Shown piece after piece: positions 1 to 12,600 of a DNA stretch of 64,000 bases. This DNA is from Mastigamoeba balamuthi (Eukaryota; Evosea; Mastigamoebida; Mastigamoebidae). Where the stretch lies: positions 780,666 to 844,665 of the forward strand of contig CACRSC010000013.1 of assembly GCA_902651635.1 (NCBI GenBank), read 5' to 3'. A program made the position numbers and the translations under genes. Each line of letters opens with the position of its first letter. Positions within the stretch are counted from its first letter, which is position 1. The notes below the pieces were generated by a model. That model was given only the letters and a program-made list of their open reading frames with translations. It searched no databases and had not been told where the DNA came from.

Positions 1-2
1 CA

Positions 3-325
3 TAGGGTGAAGTCCCCTAAAGGCGGTAGGGGCCTTATTCACGGTAAATATCTTTGAACTGTACAGAAGGTACAGACAAGGCTAGATTCTTCAATTTCCT
101 GGTGGCGGCGACGACAAACACGCACGGTGTACGCTTCACATATGGGCTCTACCCTGGGCTTGCTGGAAAGGAGTACTCACATTGACCAAAAACCCCCATA
201 ATTTGACAAAGTAAGGTCAAGTTTCCGAGAAAATTGAACTTATAGTGCAGCCCGGAAGATAATTATCAATCCCGCAGATATTTACCGTGAATATGGCCCT
301 ACCGCCTTTAGGGGACTTCACCCTA
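3..325. repeat. Inverted repeat, ~50-bp arms (3-53 and 276-325)
   Basis: The left arm reads agggtgaagtcccctaaagg at its start, and the right arm is its near-perfect reverse complement over about 50 bases with only one or two differences. The arms enclose about 220 bases of unique sequence with no convincing ORF. This is the layout of a MITE or other short inverted-repeat element. The left edge lies at the window start, so any target duplication is out of view. Confidence 0.75.
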
Positions 326-369
326 CTGATTTTTGAGGCTGTGGCTTCGATGTCCTCATAAGAGGGAAA

Positions 370-1165
370 AGAGAATGTATGACTCTTTTTGGGACAGCGG
401 CTCACCCTAGCGACCGCCATGAGTGGGGACCTTGCTATCTGCCTCGGGGGGGGGGGGGCGTCACAGAGAGCTTCTGAATGTATTCAGAACATCTCACTTG
501 CAGTCTTCGTTCCCCCTCGTCACATCTTTTTCTCCATTTTGTTATTATGGGTCCTTCCAATGACAAGTACTCGTTCCTTATCATCGCCAGCACCAAAAGC
601 TTCGAACAAATGCGCAGTTCAGAGTAGAGGTTTGTCTTTGGAGCTTCAGGAAGCTGTCATGCGCGGCTCACTTAGGTCATGTGGTCGATGTAGGACAAAT
701 GACATCTCAAGTGAACTCACCGGGAAGATCCTCACACTCCGAGCACAGCAGCGTTTGTTAGTGAACAAACTCAGGCCGAATTCTATAGTGCCCATCTCCA
801 ATTGAGCTCGGAAAGCAGTTCAGGGGTCAGCGAGAGATTGTTTTCTGAAGTGTCAATTTTCACGCCAAGACTCTTGATTAAACTCGAGAATTTTTGGTGA
901 AATCGAGAGGGCACTTGAAGACTGCGAAAAATGGCGGAGGGGAATGTATGCCTCTTTTTGGGGCAGCGGCTCACCTGGGAACTAGCTACCGCCGTGAGTT
1001 GGGACCTCTGTGTCGCCCCCCGAGGCAATTGCGAGATACTGCTCGGCATTTTCACAGAACATGTGGTTACTGTGCCTGTTATTGTCTTCCCGATTTTCCT
1101 CCTTCGCTTAGCAATTATGGGTCCTCCATACACAACTCGGACTCTTCTGGCACCGCGTAGCACCT
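370..1165. repeat. Two diverged direct copies of a ~240-bp sequence (about 370-620 and 928-1165)
   Basis: Both copies contain gaatgtatg near the start, a gggcagcggctcacc-like block, and a gttattatgggtcc/gcaattatgggtcc block followed by an acnactcgnactct-like block. They are clearly related but many substitutions and small indels apart. The ORFs crossing them differ between copies, so I see no conserved protein. I read this as an old non-coding repeat in the spacer downstream of the serpin-like gene. Confidence 0.6.
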
Positions 1166-1806
1166 CAACACACATCACATGCGCTCGCCAACTGGTGGGA
1201 ATGTTGTCGGTCGCATTTACGTCCGTAAGTCAGAGCCCGCACTTGAGTGAGATCATACAAATCTCGCAGAACAAATTCTACTTGGAAAACTCAGCACACG
1301 ACCAAGGCCTGTGACAAACGCCGCGCGTGAGGACCAACGAAGCACCTTAGTCGCATACCGCAAGCTCGCGTACAACCACATCGCTCGGAAATGCCAGAGC
1401 GCTCCCTTCCACAACAGCCCCTAAGCTCCAAATCTGCCTCACCTGAGCGAAGGCCAAGACCACGAGGGACGCCCTGGGTCTCCGAGGGTTGCGCTGTTGG
1501 CACAAACCCATGGCGCACCAAACTCGCGCACAGGGCCGCCAGTGGCAGCAGTACAAGCGCAGAAAGCGAGGTTTTGATGAGATGCGCGCATGCAGATCAG
1601 AAAGGTGATTTGTGAAATAGTAACGCGCTGCCAGAAAACGCTCAGCAAGGACCCCCAAGTTTGACGACGCCCTTGCCCTGTGTGAGGCCTCCATATACCG
1701 TACGCACATAACCTGCGAACAAACCGGCATGAACTCCATCATTCGGTGACCTTTAAGTCATTCGGCTAGATTGGCACGTGGTATTGTGAAGCCATTTGGT
1801 CTCCAA
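1166..1806. other. Intergenic sequence, no feature recognised
   Basis: This stretch lies downstream of the minus-strand serpin-like gene. ORFs on both strands are short, overlapping and of biased composition. I see no RNA gene or conserved motif. Confidence 0.5.
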
Positions 1807-4800
1807 TCAGGTGTCCGCGTTCTCCTCAGGCGCATCCGACAGGCCCTTCTCTGGTTCGGATGCCTCGGCGTTTTCGGGCTCCTGCTCTGGTTCGCCTTGA
1901 GGCGCCTCGGTGCTCGATTCGGCGGTAGAATCGACCTGGTCTCCCTCGCCGTCAGTCGCCTCTGCAGCGGCAGCGGCATGTGCGTCCTCGTCCTCATCTC
2001 GTGACAGCTTGACGACACCACCGAAGTCCTCCTCGGGGTCGTTGCCTCCGGTCTTCCTGCTCCACTCGAAGATCTCATCCAGCCCAGGCTGCTCGTCCCA
2101 CGGGTCTCGCGTCGGGTCCGTAATGCGCCCCCACAGCAGTATGCACCCCGTCTGCCGTTCGCTGCAAGGCACGTCAGGGCCAGGCTTCGTTGCTGGGCAT
2201 GCGTACCGAACACACATGAAGAAGGGAGAGCCAATTCTGACCGAGATGCCGCTCTCCTCGTCCGTTCCTGTGAGAGGAGTCCGCGCTCCTCGCGGTGCCA
2301 GCAGGAAGAGCCTCGTGCGGTGCAGTGCGTCTCCGACGTGGCAACTGCCCGGCGTCTTCAGCATGGGCTCGAAGTTGGCTGTGGGCTTCTCGGCCCCGTC
2401 GAAGTGGAAGCATCCGAGCAGAGATCCGCCCCAGCCGGCGTACAGGGCAGGAACGAGTAACCGCACTCTCTTGTTGATAAGATCAATGCTCGAGAACGTG
2501 TATCCATCACTCTCGCCAGCCTCCAAGACCTTCTGGATTACGTCCCCGAGACTGATCTCGTATCGGTTAAGAGTGGACGGTAGGAAAATGTGTCAAGCTC
2601 ACAGAGAGGGGTCCGATGGGATGAAGAAGAGGATATCAAGACGGCCATGTGGAAGGCACACAACCTGGTACTCGTCCTGCGCAGAGTGCCCTAATGTGGA
2701 GCTCAGGTCGACAAAGGCGCAGGAAACCGGCGACCCGTCGCCCAGGAGGAACTGCCCATCGCACTGTCTGGCGTCCAGCCTCACATCCACGCTCATAACT
2801 GAGAGGTTTGAGACTCGCAATGAAACGTGGAAGGGAGCAGACCGCTCAGTGGAACCACCGGAAGGTTCTTGTCCAGGCTGTCTAACATCTGCTTAACCCT
2901 CGAGAACGTCTTGTGTGAGGCCCATTCATTGACCGCTTGCTCGGGAGAGGACGCCTTGGTTGAGTGCAAATCCAGAATGTCGGTCGAGTAGTGCTCGAGC
3001 GTGTCTGCAAATGCCTGGGAGAACTCTAAGGTGGTCTTCTTCCACAGCGCGGTTCCCATCGTCAGAGTCTTGCGGTCTCGTCCGATAATCTTCACCGCAG
3101 CTCCCATTGCTGAGACTGTATCAGTTTTTGCAGATTTGGGCCGGGGTGCTGAACCTGCATCGAGGAGCCGGAGGGAGGCGTCTTCTTCGAAGCACAGCAT
3201 GTTGCAGAGCGCCCTCCGTGTGTCGTCTCCCGCCCCGCGAATCAGCGCGGCAAGAGACAGGTACGCACTGTGGCACACGATGTTAGCGCCTGCGGGCACA
3301 GAGAAGGTCGCACGCAATGGGCGAGTGCAGGACGTTGTCGTCTTCGTCCATCCCCAGGTGCCTCTTGAGTGCTGGCGCACAGGACGAGGCTGCATGGTGC
3401 GCAACGTCCCGAAGTGCCTCGATCTCCGACACAGACAGTCCAGGACCAGCAGGCGCTGCAGTGCTCTTTGACTTACGGCCGGCGTCAGGCACGGGCTCGG
3501 GTTCCTCCTCAGCGTCGGGCTCCTGGGGTTCAGCGGATCCCTCTTGACCTTCCTCTGCGGGCTGCTCATCCGCCTGACCCTCGTCATCCTCCTCCTCTTG
3601 CTGCTGCTCTTCCTCTGCCGGCTCTGCTTGTTCACGGGTCTGCTCTGGCGTCTGCTCCTCCTGCTCTGAAGGTCCGCCTTCGCCCTCCGCCTCGTGCACC
3701 TCGAACTGCTCGTCCGTTCGTGGGGCAAACTCCCCGTCGGTGTGCTCCTCCTCTGCAGGCTCATGCTTCGCCTGAGTGTGGCTCTCAGCCTCGCTGGCCT
3801 GTTCGTCTTCCGAGGGGACCGCTGGAGCTGTCATTGGGGTGACAACGCGCAGTCCACCAGCTGATCTCGGAGGCGCGTCGTTGGGGGAGAGCATTCTTGA
3901 TTTCGGGCGTTCCTCACGTTTCTTCTCCTCTTTCTCCTGCCGTTCGGGTCTGTAGTGAATAGAGAGAGAGAGAGAGAGCACAAATGGTCGACGAGTGTAA
4001 ACCACACCTTGGCGACTGGAGCGTAGTCCGAATCGTCACTGGTTGTGTCCTCTTCCTTCTTCGCTTTCGCTGCTTCTGGTTTTCTTCCGCTCGCAGTGCC
4101 CGGCCGAGAAAACGAAGACGACGACGACAAGCTGCGGCGGCCCGTCGATGTGCTCGGGCGGGTGGACGAGCAGCTCGAGGTACCAACTGGCGGTGGAGGG
4201 ATCGCGTTCTCCGAGTACATATCTGGCGTCACGAAAGATGGAACGGGGTCTCTACCGACGAGGTGGGCGAAGACATCCGAGTCGACTGCAAACAATCGTT
4301 TGTCAATTGAATGCACGCCGACCACACTGAAACCCTCACCGAAGTGCACTCGAACCCGTCCCGTACGGCAAACGTCCCAGAAGACGTCCTCGCCCAGGCC
4401 ATCTGCCTCTTTGGCCTTTGCTCTCTCTGCGACAGCAGCGAGTGAGGCATTGTCAGAAGCAAATGAAATGATGATATGCGACCATGCTCTGGGCGCGTCG
4501 GACACGTTAGTATGAGAGAACTTCCGTTGGATAATCCAAGCTGCTTCAGCTTTCGCTGCTGCGGGTCTTTCTTCTTTTCCTCCGTGGATTTCTTCTTCTT
4601 CTTCTTTGCGTCTTTCGCCTTCTCCTCGTCTCCGCTGGCATCATCTTTTTGTTCCTCTTCCTCCTCTTCCTCCTCTTCCTCGTCCTCTTCCTCTTCGACG
4701 CGAGTGCCGAGGACGGCACCTTTATGAACGAGTTCTATCTTGCTGGAAGGGCAGCCAACCTCACGTGCGATGCTCTCTTTGAACTGGATACAGTGAGTCG

Positions 4801-6507
4801 TCCTGTTTAGGTGCTGGCTGTGCGCACCTCCTTGAGAGTAGTTTCGGTGGTCACTGTGACAACCAGGTGGTGAACGGGAGAGTGCACAAAGAGCTTCATT
4901 GCCGAGCCATTGGTCGGAATGCCCACGACAGTCAACTCGACCTCCGGGGTAACGTCGTAGTCTTCCAGCGTGGCCTTCCTCTTTTCTGGCAGCCAGGGGG
5001 CTTGGAGATACACCGAGTCCCCATCCGAGAGGCCGATCTGTAGTATGCAGTTGGGTCTATCCGAGAGATGAAACCTTATGCGCACGTCCTTTGGGGTATC
5101 CAGACTGTTGAAGTCCCCCTGAGTCTGGTCTGGCCTGAAGTCTGCGCCTTTCGTGAAGCAAATGTCCTGCCGGATCTGCCGAGACAGTGAGCCTGCAGGC
5201 AGTTGTTTTTGCCTTGCTTCACCAGTGGCGTTGCGTAGAAGTCCACGACCAGCTCGTTGTTTGTCCCTGGTTTTGGAGCGACGAGCTGCTTGTGCGGTGG
5301 CTTCTCTCCCGGCTTCACTGGGCGGTAAGGGCATCAGAGAAGGGACGACAGCGCTGCCGCCAACCCTTTTGGAAGCTGTTGATGAACGTGAACGCGTGCT
5401 GCGGCGGCGACACTGCGGAGAGGCTTGAGGTCACGCGTGTATCGTTCTTTCATACCCATGTAGTCGCGGGGCGAGTGGCACAGCATCTGGCTGAAGTCCT
5501 TTCCGCTCAGGGCGTTCTTCCCATTGGCGTACGCCCTTATGGCCATCGCGTTCTTGCCTTGTTTTCGCGTTGAGTCGAACTGGTGCTGTGTGCAGATGGC
5601 GCAACTGCAGTAGAACTCGACAGAGCAGGCTTCCAGCTGCGACATCCCCACCACGAGGCCGTTCTCCTTAAGCCACTCGGGAGGCACTTTATCCGAGATG
5701 CTCGATATCTTGGCGACCTCCAGGTTCCCGAACGTCTGCACTTCTGCACACAAGCTGTTGTGAGGGAAGGCTGTCTCCGAGGCTACCCCCTTGGGTTGGT
5801 GCACTCTTTGGAGGCGGCTTGTTGGCTGGGTAGCGCAGGCAACTCCGGAATCGCATGCACAGCCCGTCGGCAGCGCCGAACCTGAGCACGCTCCCTTCCT
5901 CCAAGCAGGCCCGCAGCCGCGATTGGTTGTCCTGGCGGCGGTGCACGGTCAGAGAGGGCCTCGGGGGGAGCAGCAGCCAACCCCGAGGGACCTCCAGTAC
6001 TTGTTGGCGAACTTGGCGAGCGGCATCTTCGCGTTGATGCACAGCTCGTCCTGGAAGCACGACGGCCCGTCGACGACCCTCACCTGCTGCGGGACAGCCA
6101 CCTCCAGCCTCAGCCTGTCCACCCGCAGCGACAGCGCAGCGCTGCTCAGTCAGTGCTCTCCTCCCCCCATTTCCAAGTCCAACTTGGCAGTGTCCGCAGC
6201 AGCGAGCGGCACACTCCGAGAGAAATGCGGACCTGACGGAGCCCTTGTCGAAGGCGCAGGGAGCCCAGTCGGCGGGGAACTCCTCGAGGGCCGCGACCTC
6301 CTCGAAGACCTCGGCGACGGTCGTGCGCCGCGTGACGTCGGGCAGCTCCAGCTCGAGGTCGCCCGCACTGCCCGCGCCGGGCGCCACCAGCTGCAGCGCG
6401 AACATGGCCGGGCCCCCTTTGGCCGCCAGCGCGTCTGGCGCCTCCTGAGGGGGCGCAGCGGCGGCTGCTGCGGCCTGGCTCTTGCCTCCGCGGATGATAT
6501 TGCCCAT
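1807..6507 (-). CDS. Multi-domain protein: ubiquitin-like domains, acidic linker and C-terminal serpin fold
   Basis: The proposed start is the ATG at 6507, giving MGNIIRGG, a plausible N-myristoylation signal. About eight short introns are seen (for example a 45-base one beginning GTATGA near 5455), giving roughly 1300-1400 residues. A ubiquitin-like stretch lies near 6400. A clearer UBL near 4950-4520 (MKLFVHSP, VGCPSSKIELVHKG, LKQLGLSNGSSLI) is interrupted by an acid/lysine-rich loop. A long Glu/Gln-rich linker follows (3900-3450). The C-terminus has serpin landmarks in order: GANIVCHSAYLSLAAL, the MGTALWKKTTLEFSQAF helix and strand, VVCLPHGRLDILFFIPSD, and FFMCVRYACP with GCILLWGRITDP. The reactive loop is short and lacks the alanine-rich hinge of inhibitory serpins, so protease inhibition is doubtful. 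The frame join near 4510 is unresolved (missed intron or sequence error), so two adjacent genes remain possible. Confidence 0.65.
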
Positions 6508-6619
6508 CGCCTCTGTTCGGAAAAGTGCTATAACGGGGCGAGAGATAGAGAGGGTTCGGAATCTGCCCCAGAAAAAATCCTGTTCCTTTTGATCTGGGGG
6601 CGGAGTGCAACTGCGGGTC

Positions 6620-9600
6620 TCACTGCGTGTGGGTGCGCGATTCCGCCAGGACACGGCCGGCCTTTTCGAGCTGGCTCGCCAGCCAGGCGACGTCCAGAGA
6701 CTTGTGCTTGCTGTTGTCGAGCTCGAGATCCGAGAGCAGGTCGTCGACAGAGCTCGCCGCCTCGAGCGTCTGCTCCCGCTCGCCTCCGGACGATGCGTAC
6801 GACGGCAGGGTGGTCAGCCTCTCCTTCTCCTCGCGGAGCTCGAGAACAACTCCGCAGCAGTCCTCGCAGTACAGAGACGAGTACTGCGCAGACTCCGCGA
6901 CGGTACTGAAGAAGTCGGCTGCCCTGTGGCGCAGAAGGTCGAGAGGAGCGAGCGCCTTCAGGCGAGCCAGTGTGAGCCTGCTCTGCCTGAGCCATATCTT
7001 GGCCGCCAGGCGGCACCGAAGGCCGATTGTGACCGTGGGAGAATCGAGGTCGTAGGCCACCTCCTCTACCTCCTCTACCTCCAATACCTCCACATCCGCC
7101 TGCGGGTTCTCCACTCTTGGCGTTCCAATCTCCTCCTCTTCCTCCTCCTCCTGTGCTCGAGCTGGCTCGACAGAGTTTACCTCTTGCCCACCCGGGTTGA
7201 GAATGCTGTCCGTCACAAACGGGGGCGCCTCGTTCCAGTACACTCTGTCCGCTGCTTCTAAAAACACTGCCCTGAGGTTGTGGCGAGAGCTGACATACAC
7301 GAGTCCGAACAAATCGGGGGCCAAGCGTCGGAGCTCGTCGCTGCGATAAAACAACTGCTTGGCGCGGACTCGGAGCAAAAACTTCGCCAGTGCGCCATCT
7401 GGTTCGAGCGCGAAGGGAAGCAGTTTTGCGTCCTCTGTCAGCAGCATGCAGAAGCTGTTGAGATTGAGCTCTTTTGAGACCTGCGTGTGGTTCCCTCCGA
7501 AGTTGAAGGACAGAATCGATGCCGCCCGTGCAACACGCTCATAGAACTCTGTACGCGTGTCGCCAGCATTGGCGAGGAACCACTCGGAGCTATCGTCGAT
7601 TTCGAGAAGCACCGTCCGGCACAGCGTCCATAGCCACATCGCACGAGCCTCGGACTGAGACGCGCACTGGCCCATGTCGCATAGCCACTGGCAGAGCACT
7701 TGCCTCCGCTGGGCGAACTCGGCGAGAATCTCCCTTGGCAAGTACACCCCTTCGAGCCCACGACGCCACATGGCAGCGATGGCGCAAAGGCATTCAAGAA
7801 ACGATGCAAACCTCGTCGGTGATACTCCGTACGATTTTTTCCTGATTCCGTAAGTAGACTCCAGGAACTCCGTTCCGTCCATGATCCACTGGATGCGCTG
7901 GGTCATCTGGCCAAGGGCACAGAAGTTCTGAGTCTCAACAGTGGCGAGAACGTTATAGGTTGTCAGGAGAAGCTGCGTGCGTTTGCTCTCGTTACTGTCC
8001 CTCTTGCTCTTGACGCTGGACCACCACACCAGATGCGAGTGATCAGCGGCGATGTTGCACAGCACAGCGGCGTCGAATACGTTGTTCTCACTGGTTCGGC
8101 AGCCGTCCCTGAGCAGTTTCGACCGCAGGTGGTCGATGACCTCGAACCTCTTGTCGCACACCAAGGAGGCGATGGCGTTGCGCCCCTCATTGGTGAGGAC
8201 TGTCAGTCCACTGAACCCTCTGTCGATAGAATTATCCAGTGACCGCACCACTTCCGGTCTGGCGCAGGGACACTCGTTCAGAAACTGCGACAGCTTGCAC
8301 AATGTGCTGCACAGGGCGCTGGAGCCCCGCGAGGCGAGATCGATAGTCTCCATAGGGAGAGATGACACAAGGACAGACACTTCGGCAATTAGCGAGTGGC
8401 ACATCTCTCGGCAGGCAATCTTCGTGTCGATTGTCCTTTCCGAAATGCCGACTACCGAGTTCGCCACCACGCGCTGGGTCTCTGGAGACATCCACGACGC
8501 ATCGTACACAGCGCATTTCCCGCTCAGACGCGGCTCCAAAGAGAACAGCCTCAGACAGTCTGGAGTGGAGTGAGTTTGATACGCCAATTTTGTCTCCCAC
8601 TTACGGTTGAGGGATTCGTTCCTCGCCAGCGGCATGGTGTGACCTTTGTGCGCCGCCCTTGTCAGTTCGCTTAGCACTACAAGGCGCTTCTCATTTACCT
8701 CTCGCAGTTCGGCCTTGTTCTGGTTGCTGAGGCGACCCGCGTAGGCATCCAACGCCCTCTTCAGGGAGCACGTGTCTCTGACAACACGGCACTCCTTCTC
8801 CAGTGCAAGGAGCTCCTCGAGAGTGCCGTTCACCGAGAGGGAAAGAGCGGTTAGCTCGAGAGCGATGTCAGCCTTGCATCCGCCTCGAATCATCTCTAGT
8901 GCGGTTGCCGCAGTCTCTCCGAATGCCTGGCTCTGTGCCTTCCACTGGGAAATTGCCTGTCTGTAGTAGCACAGGATCTCGTTGGTGGTATCCTTGGCCT
9001 TCGAGAACTGCACAGCGGCTTCCTCGTATTTCCCTTCAGATTGCAGCACTCTTGCCGCCTCCCTGTGGTTCCCCTCCAAGATTTCCCTCTGTACTAGTAG
9101 CTCCGCGTACCTGTGAACCCGCAGGTACTTCTTCTGCGTCTCAGCATCGTACCTTCAAGATGGGGTAAGTGAATGACAACACGAGTGACAAGGTGAAATA
9201 CCACTGCAAGACCACCTGAAGTCTCTTAGCGTCGCGGATCCTGTCGAAGTAGGTCAGGCACGCCTTTATCCAGCGCTCGAGTACTTGACGCTTCTGGTCC
9301 GAGAGCTGACCTGCTTGGAACACGATAGCTTCACGATGTGTGGAAATCAGAGCGGCCATTGAGTCGAAATCCGATTTCTTCCTCGTGCACTCGACAGCCT
9401 CGAGTAGCATCCCCACACTGACCCAGAGCTGTATGGCATCTGCGACCTTCCCTGTGGCCGCACAGCACCGCGCAGCGTTACCGAACTCCTTCAGTTCTTT
9501 CCATGCCTTTAGGGCGTCATTGAACATCGATGCCTCCTCGAACGCAACCGCCAGCCAGCGCTTCGTGTCAACGGGAGCGACTCGGCCCTCGCTGCTGCAT

Positions 9601-12600
9601 ACGGAGAGAGACTTGGAAAAGAACTCTGCTGCCTTGCGGAATGCTCTCGCACGTGTGGCGCCTTCAATGTGGGTTTTGGTCGCCTCCGCGAACTGTTTTC
9701 TGCCTAATGACAGCGCTCGCATCTCCTCGTTTCCACAATTGGCGAAGCAGCGGGCTGCATCATCGAAGCGCTCGCGAACGTAGAACTCCTTGGCCGCAGA
9801 GGCCCACTCCTCGGAAGTGCTGCCCGAAAGCAGTGGGGCAATCTGCTCGTCCGTGAGCTCATCGACCACACTGACGCACCCGACAGCTGCCCAGTATGAC
9901 AGCATCGGGCGGAAAGCCTCTCTTCTTGCGTCTAGAATCCACAGAGTGCGCCTCGCCCTTGTGCACGCGACGTAGAGATGCTTGAGCTCGCTGCAAAGGA
10001 TTTGGTGCTTCGCCTCCAATTCGGGCCCCGTTTCGGAGCACGAGTACCCCAGAGCTTTCATCCACGAGTACGCCGCCCTCCAAAGGCCGGGGTCAGCGTC
10101 CGAGTCTGCGAAGAAGTCCACGACCAAGACGTGCTCGAACTCGAGGCCCTTCGACTCGAAAACGGTGAGGATGTTCGCCGAGGGCATCCGCTCTTGTATG
10201 GCGTTCTTCTTCGCGTCGTTGCGGACGATGATCGCGAGCCGCGCGCCGATCTCTAGGGTGTGGCCTTCCTTTTGCGAGGCGCACCCGCACAGAGCCTCCA
10301 CCAGACTGTGCGCTTGCTTGGACTCTCTGACTGCAATCGGCTTGGGTCCCATGGTCGCAGACTCCTCCTGCTTCAGCGAGTCGATCATCTGCGGATAGAA
10401 CCGCGAGCAGATCTGCGTGATGCTGTTGGCCAACGACACGATCCCCGAGTGCGAGCGGTAGTTCTTGGTCAGCTGGTCGACCTTCGGTACAGCAGAGGCG
10501 TCTCGCCCGAGAACCGAGACGTAGAAAATCTCCTTGAGGTCCTCAAAGCGGAAGCTCGACCCCTTGGCAATCGTCTGGGCAGTGTCGCCCACGCAGACAT
10601 AGCCCTTGGGGTTCCGACAGAGGAAGCTGAGCAGAACCAGCTGGGCGGGGCACAGGTCCTGTGCCTCGTCCAGGTACACGTTGTCGAATGCCGGAAGCCA
10701 CTGCGGTTGCGGATCCATCGCTTCCAACGAACGGAAGAGGTACGCCACGATGTCCAGGCAGTCGTGCTCCTTCAGGAGAGTCTTCATCTTCTGGTACCTC
10801 TCGAAGAGTGAGTACACTGCAGGAGCCAACTCCGTTGGAACGGTGCTGCTCGTGCGCCTCCGGGCCACCTGCTCGAGGTACTGCTCCTGCGTGAGGAAGC
10901 CAGTGACGTTCCGGAGGCTCTGCACGCTGCCCTTGATAACCGAGACGATCTCTGTCCAGACTTGGCTCGGTCTGAGTCCGTTTTTGAGGTTCGAGTCGAA
11001 GCGCGGCCAGTACTGGCTTTCGAAGGTTTCGAGATCGATGGCAGTCCCGTTGGCACTGGCAGTTGAGCGAGCCTCCACGATCTCGTCCGATAGTATGCTC
11101 GGGTCTTGGTGTCTGTCGAGGAAGCAGACCGGAAGTGACTGGTCAACCAGATCCACGAGTTGCTCATATGTCAGGAACAGGGGATCGAACGACTGCGGCA
11201 GTTCTCCCAGAGACCGCGGCAGCTCTGTGGGATGCCTGAGCTCCGCTCCCTCGATCGATCCGGCTACCGACTCGTCAGAGTTCTTCCACGCTCCTAAGTA
11301 ATCCTCAACCTCGACGTATTCGAGCATTCCCCTGTAGCTCTCAGCGATGCGAGCGCACAGGCCGGAGCCTGCGGTGAGGAACAGCTGCCTCGCAGAGTGA
11401 GCACACTCGCTCTTCGGCTGGGAAGAGAACCCGAGGGCCTCCGTGGCTCTTTCTCTGCTGACAGCTGTCGCGATGATCCTCATCAGCAGGATTGTCGTCT
11501 TTCCTGTCCCTGAGCGACCCAGAACGAACGTGCTGTCGCTCCTGGCGGCGATCTCGGTCTCCTCCTCCGAGAGAAGGAACGGTATTTCCTGACCGCGTCG
11601 AGGACCGACCTGCATAAGAGCCCTGACGAAGTTCCCGTTGTACTCGTATGACTTCTGGAGGAGGATCTTCCCGATCTCTTCTTCGTCTTTGCTCCTCGCC
11701 GGCTGAACAGCGCCCTTGGTCATCGCCGGCAGAGCGACAAGCTCCTTGTGGGACATCCACTGGCTCTCCGACCAGAAAAGCGGGGACACGATTCCGTTGG
11801 TGGGGTTGTCTGTCTCGCAAAGGGAGGCGTGCTCCTGTCTTCTGCGGCCCAGAGCGAGGTTGGCAGTCTTGATGAACGCGGCCACGTCTGTCCCTTTGAC
11901 AGCAGTGATGACCTTGACGACCTGCGTTCGCTTCCTCTCATCCACTTCCACGGTCCACACGACGTGAATTCCGCATTTGAGAGGAGAGTCCTTTGCTGCC
12001 CTCTGGCTCCTGATCTCCGACTCGGTCCAGCGCCCCTGCGTGATCCGGTTGATGCAGTTGAACACGGACAGACGCTCCTGCGGGCCGAGATGGATCAGCG
12101 ACTGCCGGCCCTGCTCGTCGATGCGTGTGCTCCAGATGTTCGACCCCAAGGGAGCCAGCTGCATATCCTCGAGGAGGAGCTCGACCTTCAGTCTCATGTC
12201 AATGACCGTGGGGCCGGCGAACACCCTGCTGCGGGCCTCTGCGTCCATGATCATGTCAACCCAGGCACGCTCCGCACTGAGCTTCAACGTCGAGACCGAG
12301 CAGACGACTATCATCGAGGAACGAGCGCGGGTGAGCGCGACGTTCAGGCGGCGCTGCTCGTTTAGGAACCCAACCCTGCCTTTGCTGTTGGCTCTGGTGG
12401 CGCTGAGGATGACGACGTCGTATTCCTTGCCCTGGAAAGAATCTACCGTCCCGACCGAGGGCTTGCACCGAAAGTGCTTGTCGCGGCAGTGTATCTCCAG
12501 GCGCTCCTTCTGGCGCTTGTACGGAGCAATGACCGCGACGGAGGGATCGCCAGGTGCCTTTGATATTTGGTCCAGGAGGAAGCTGACGCAGGCCACCTCG

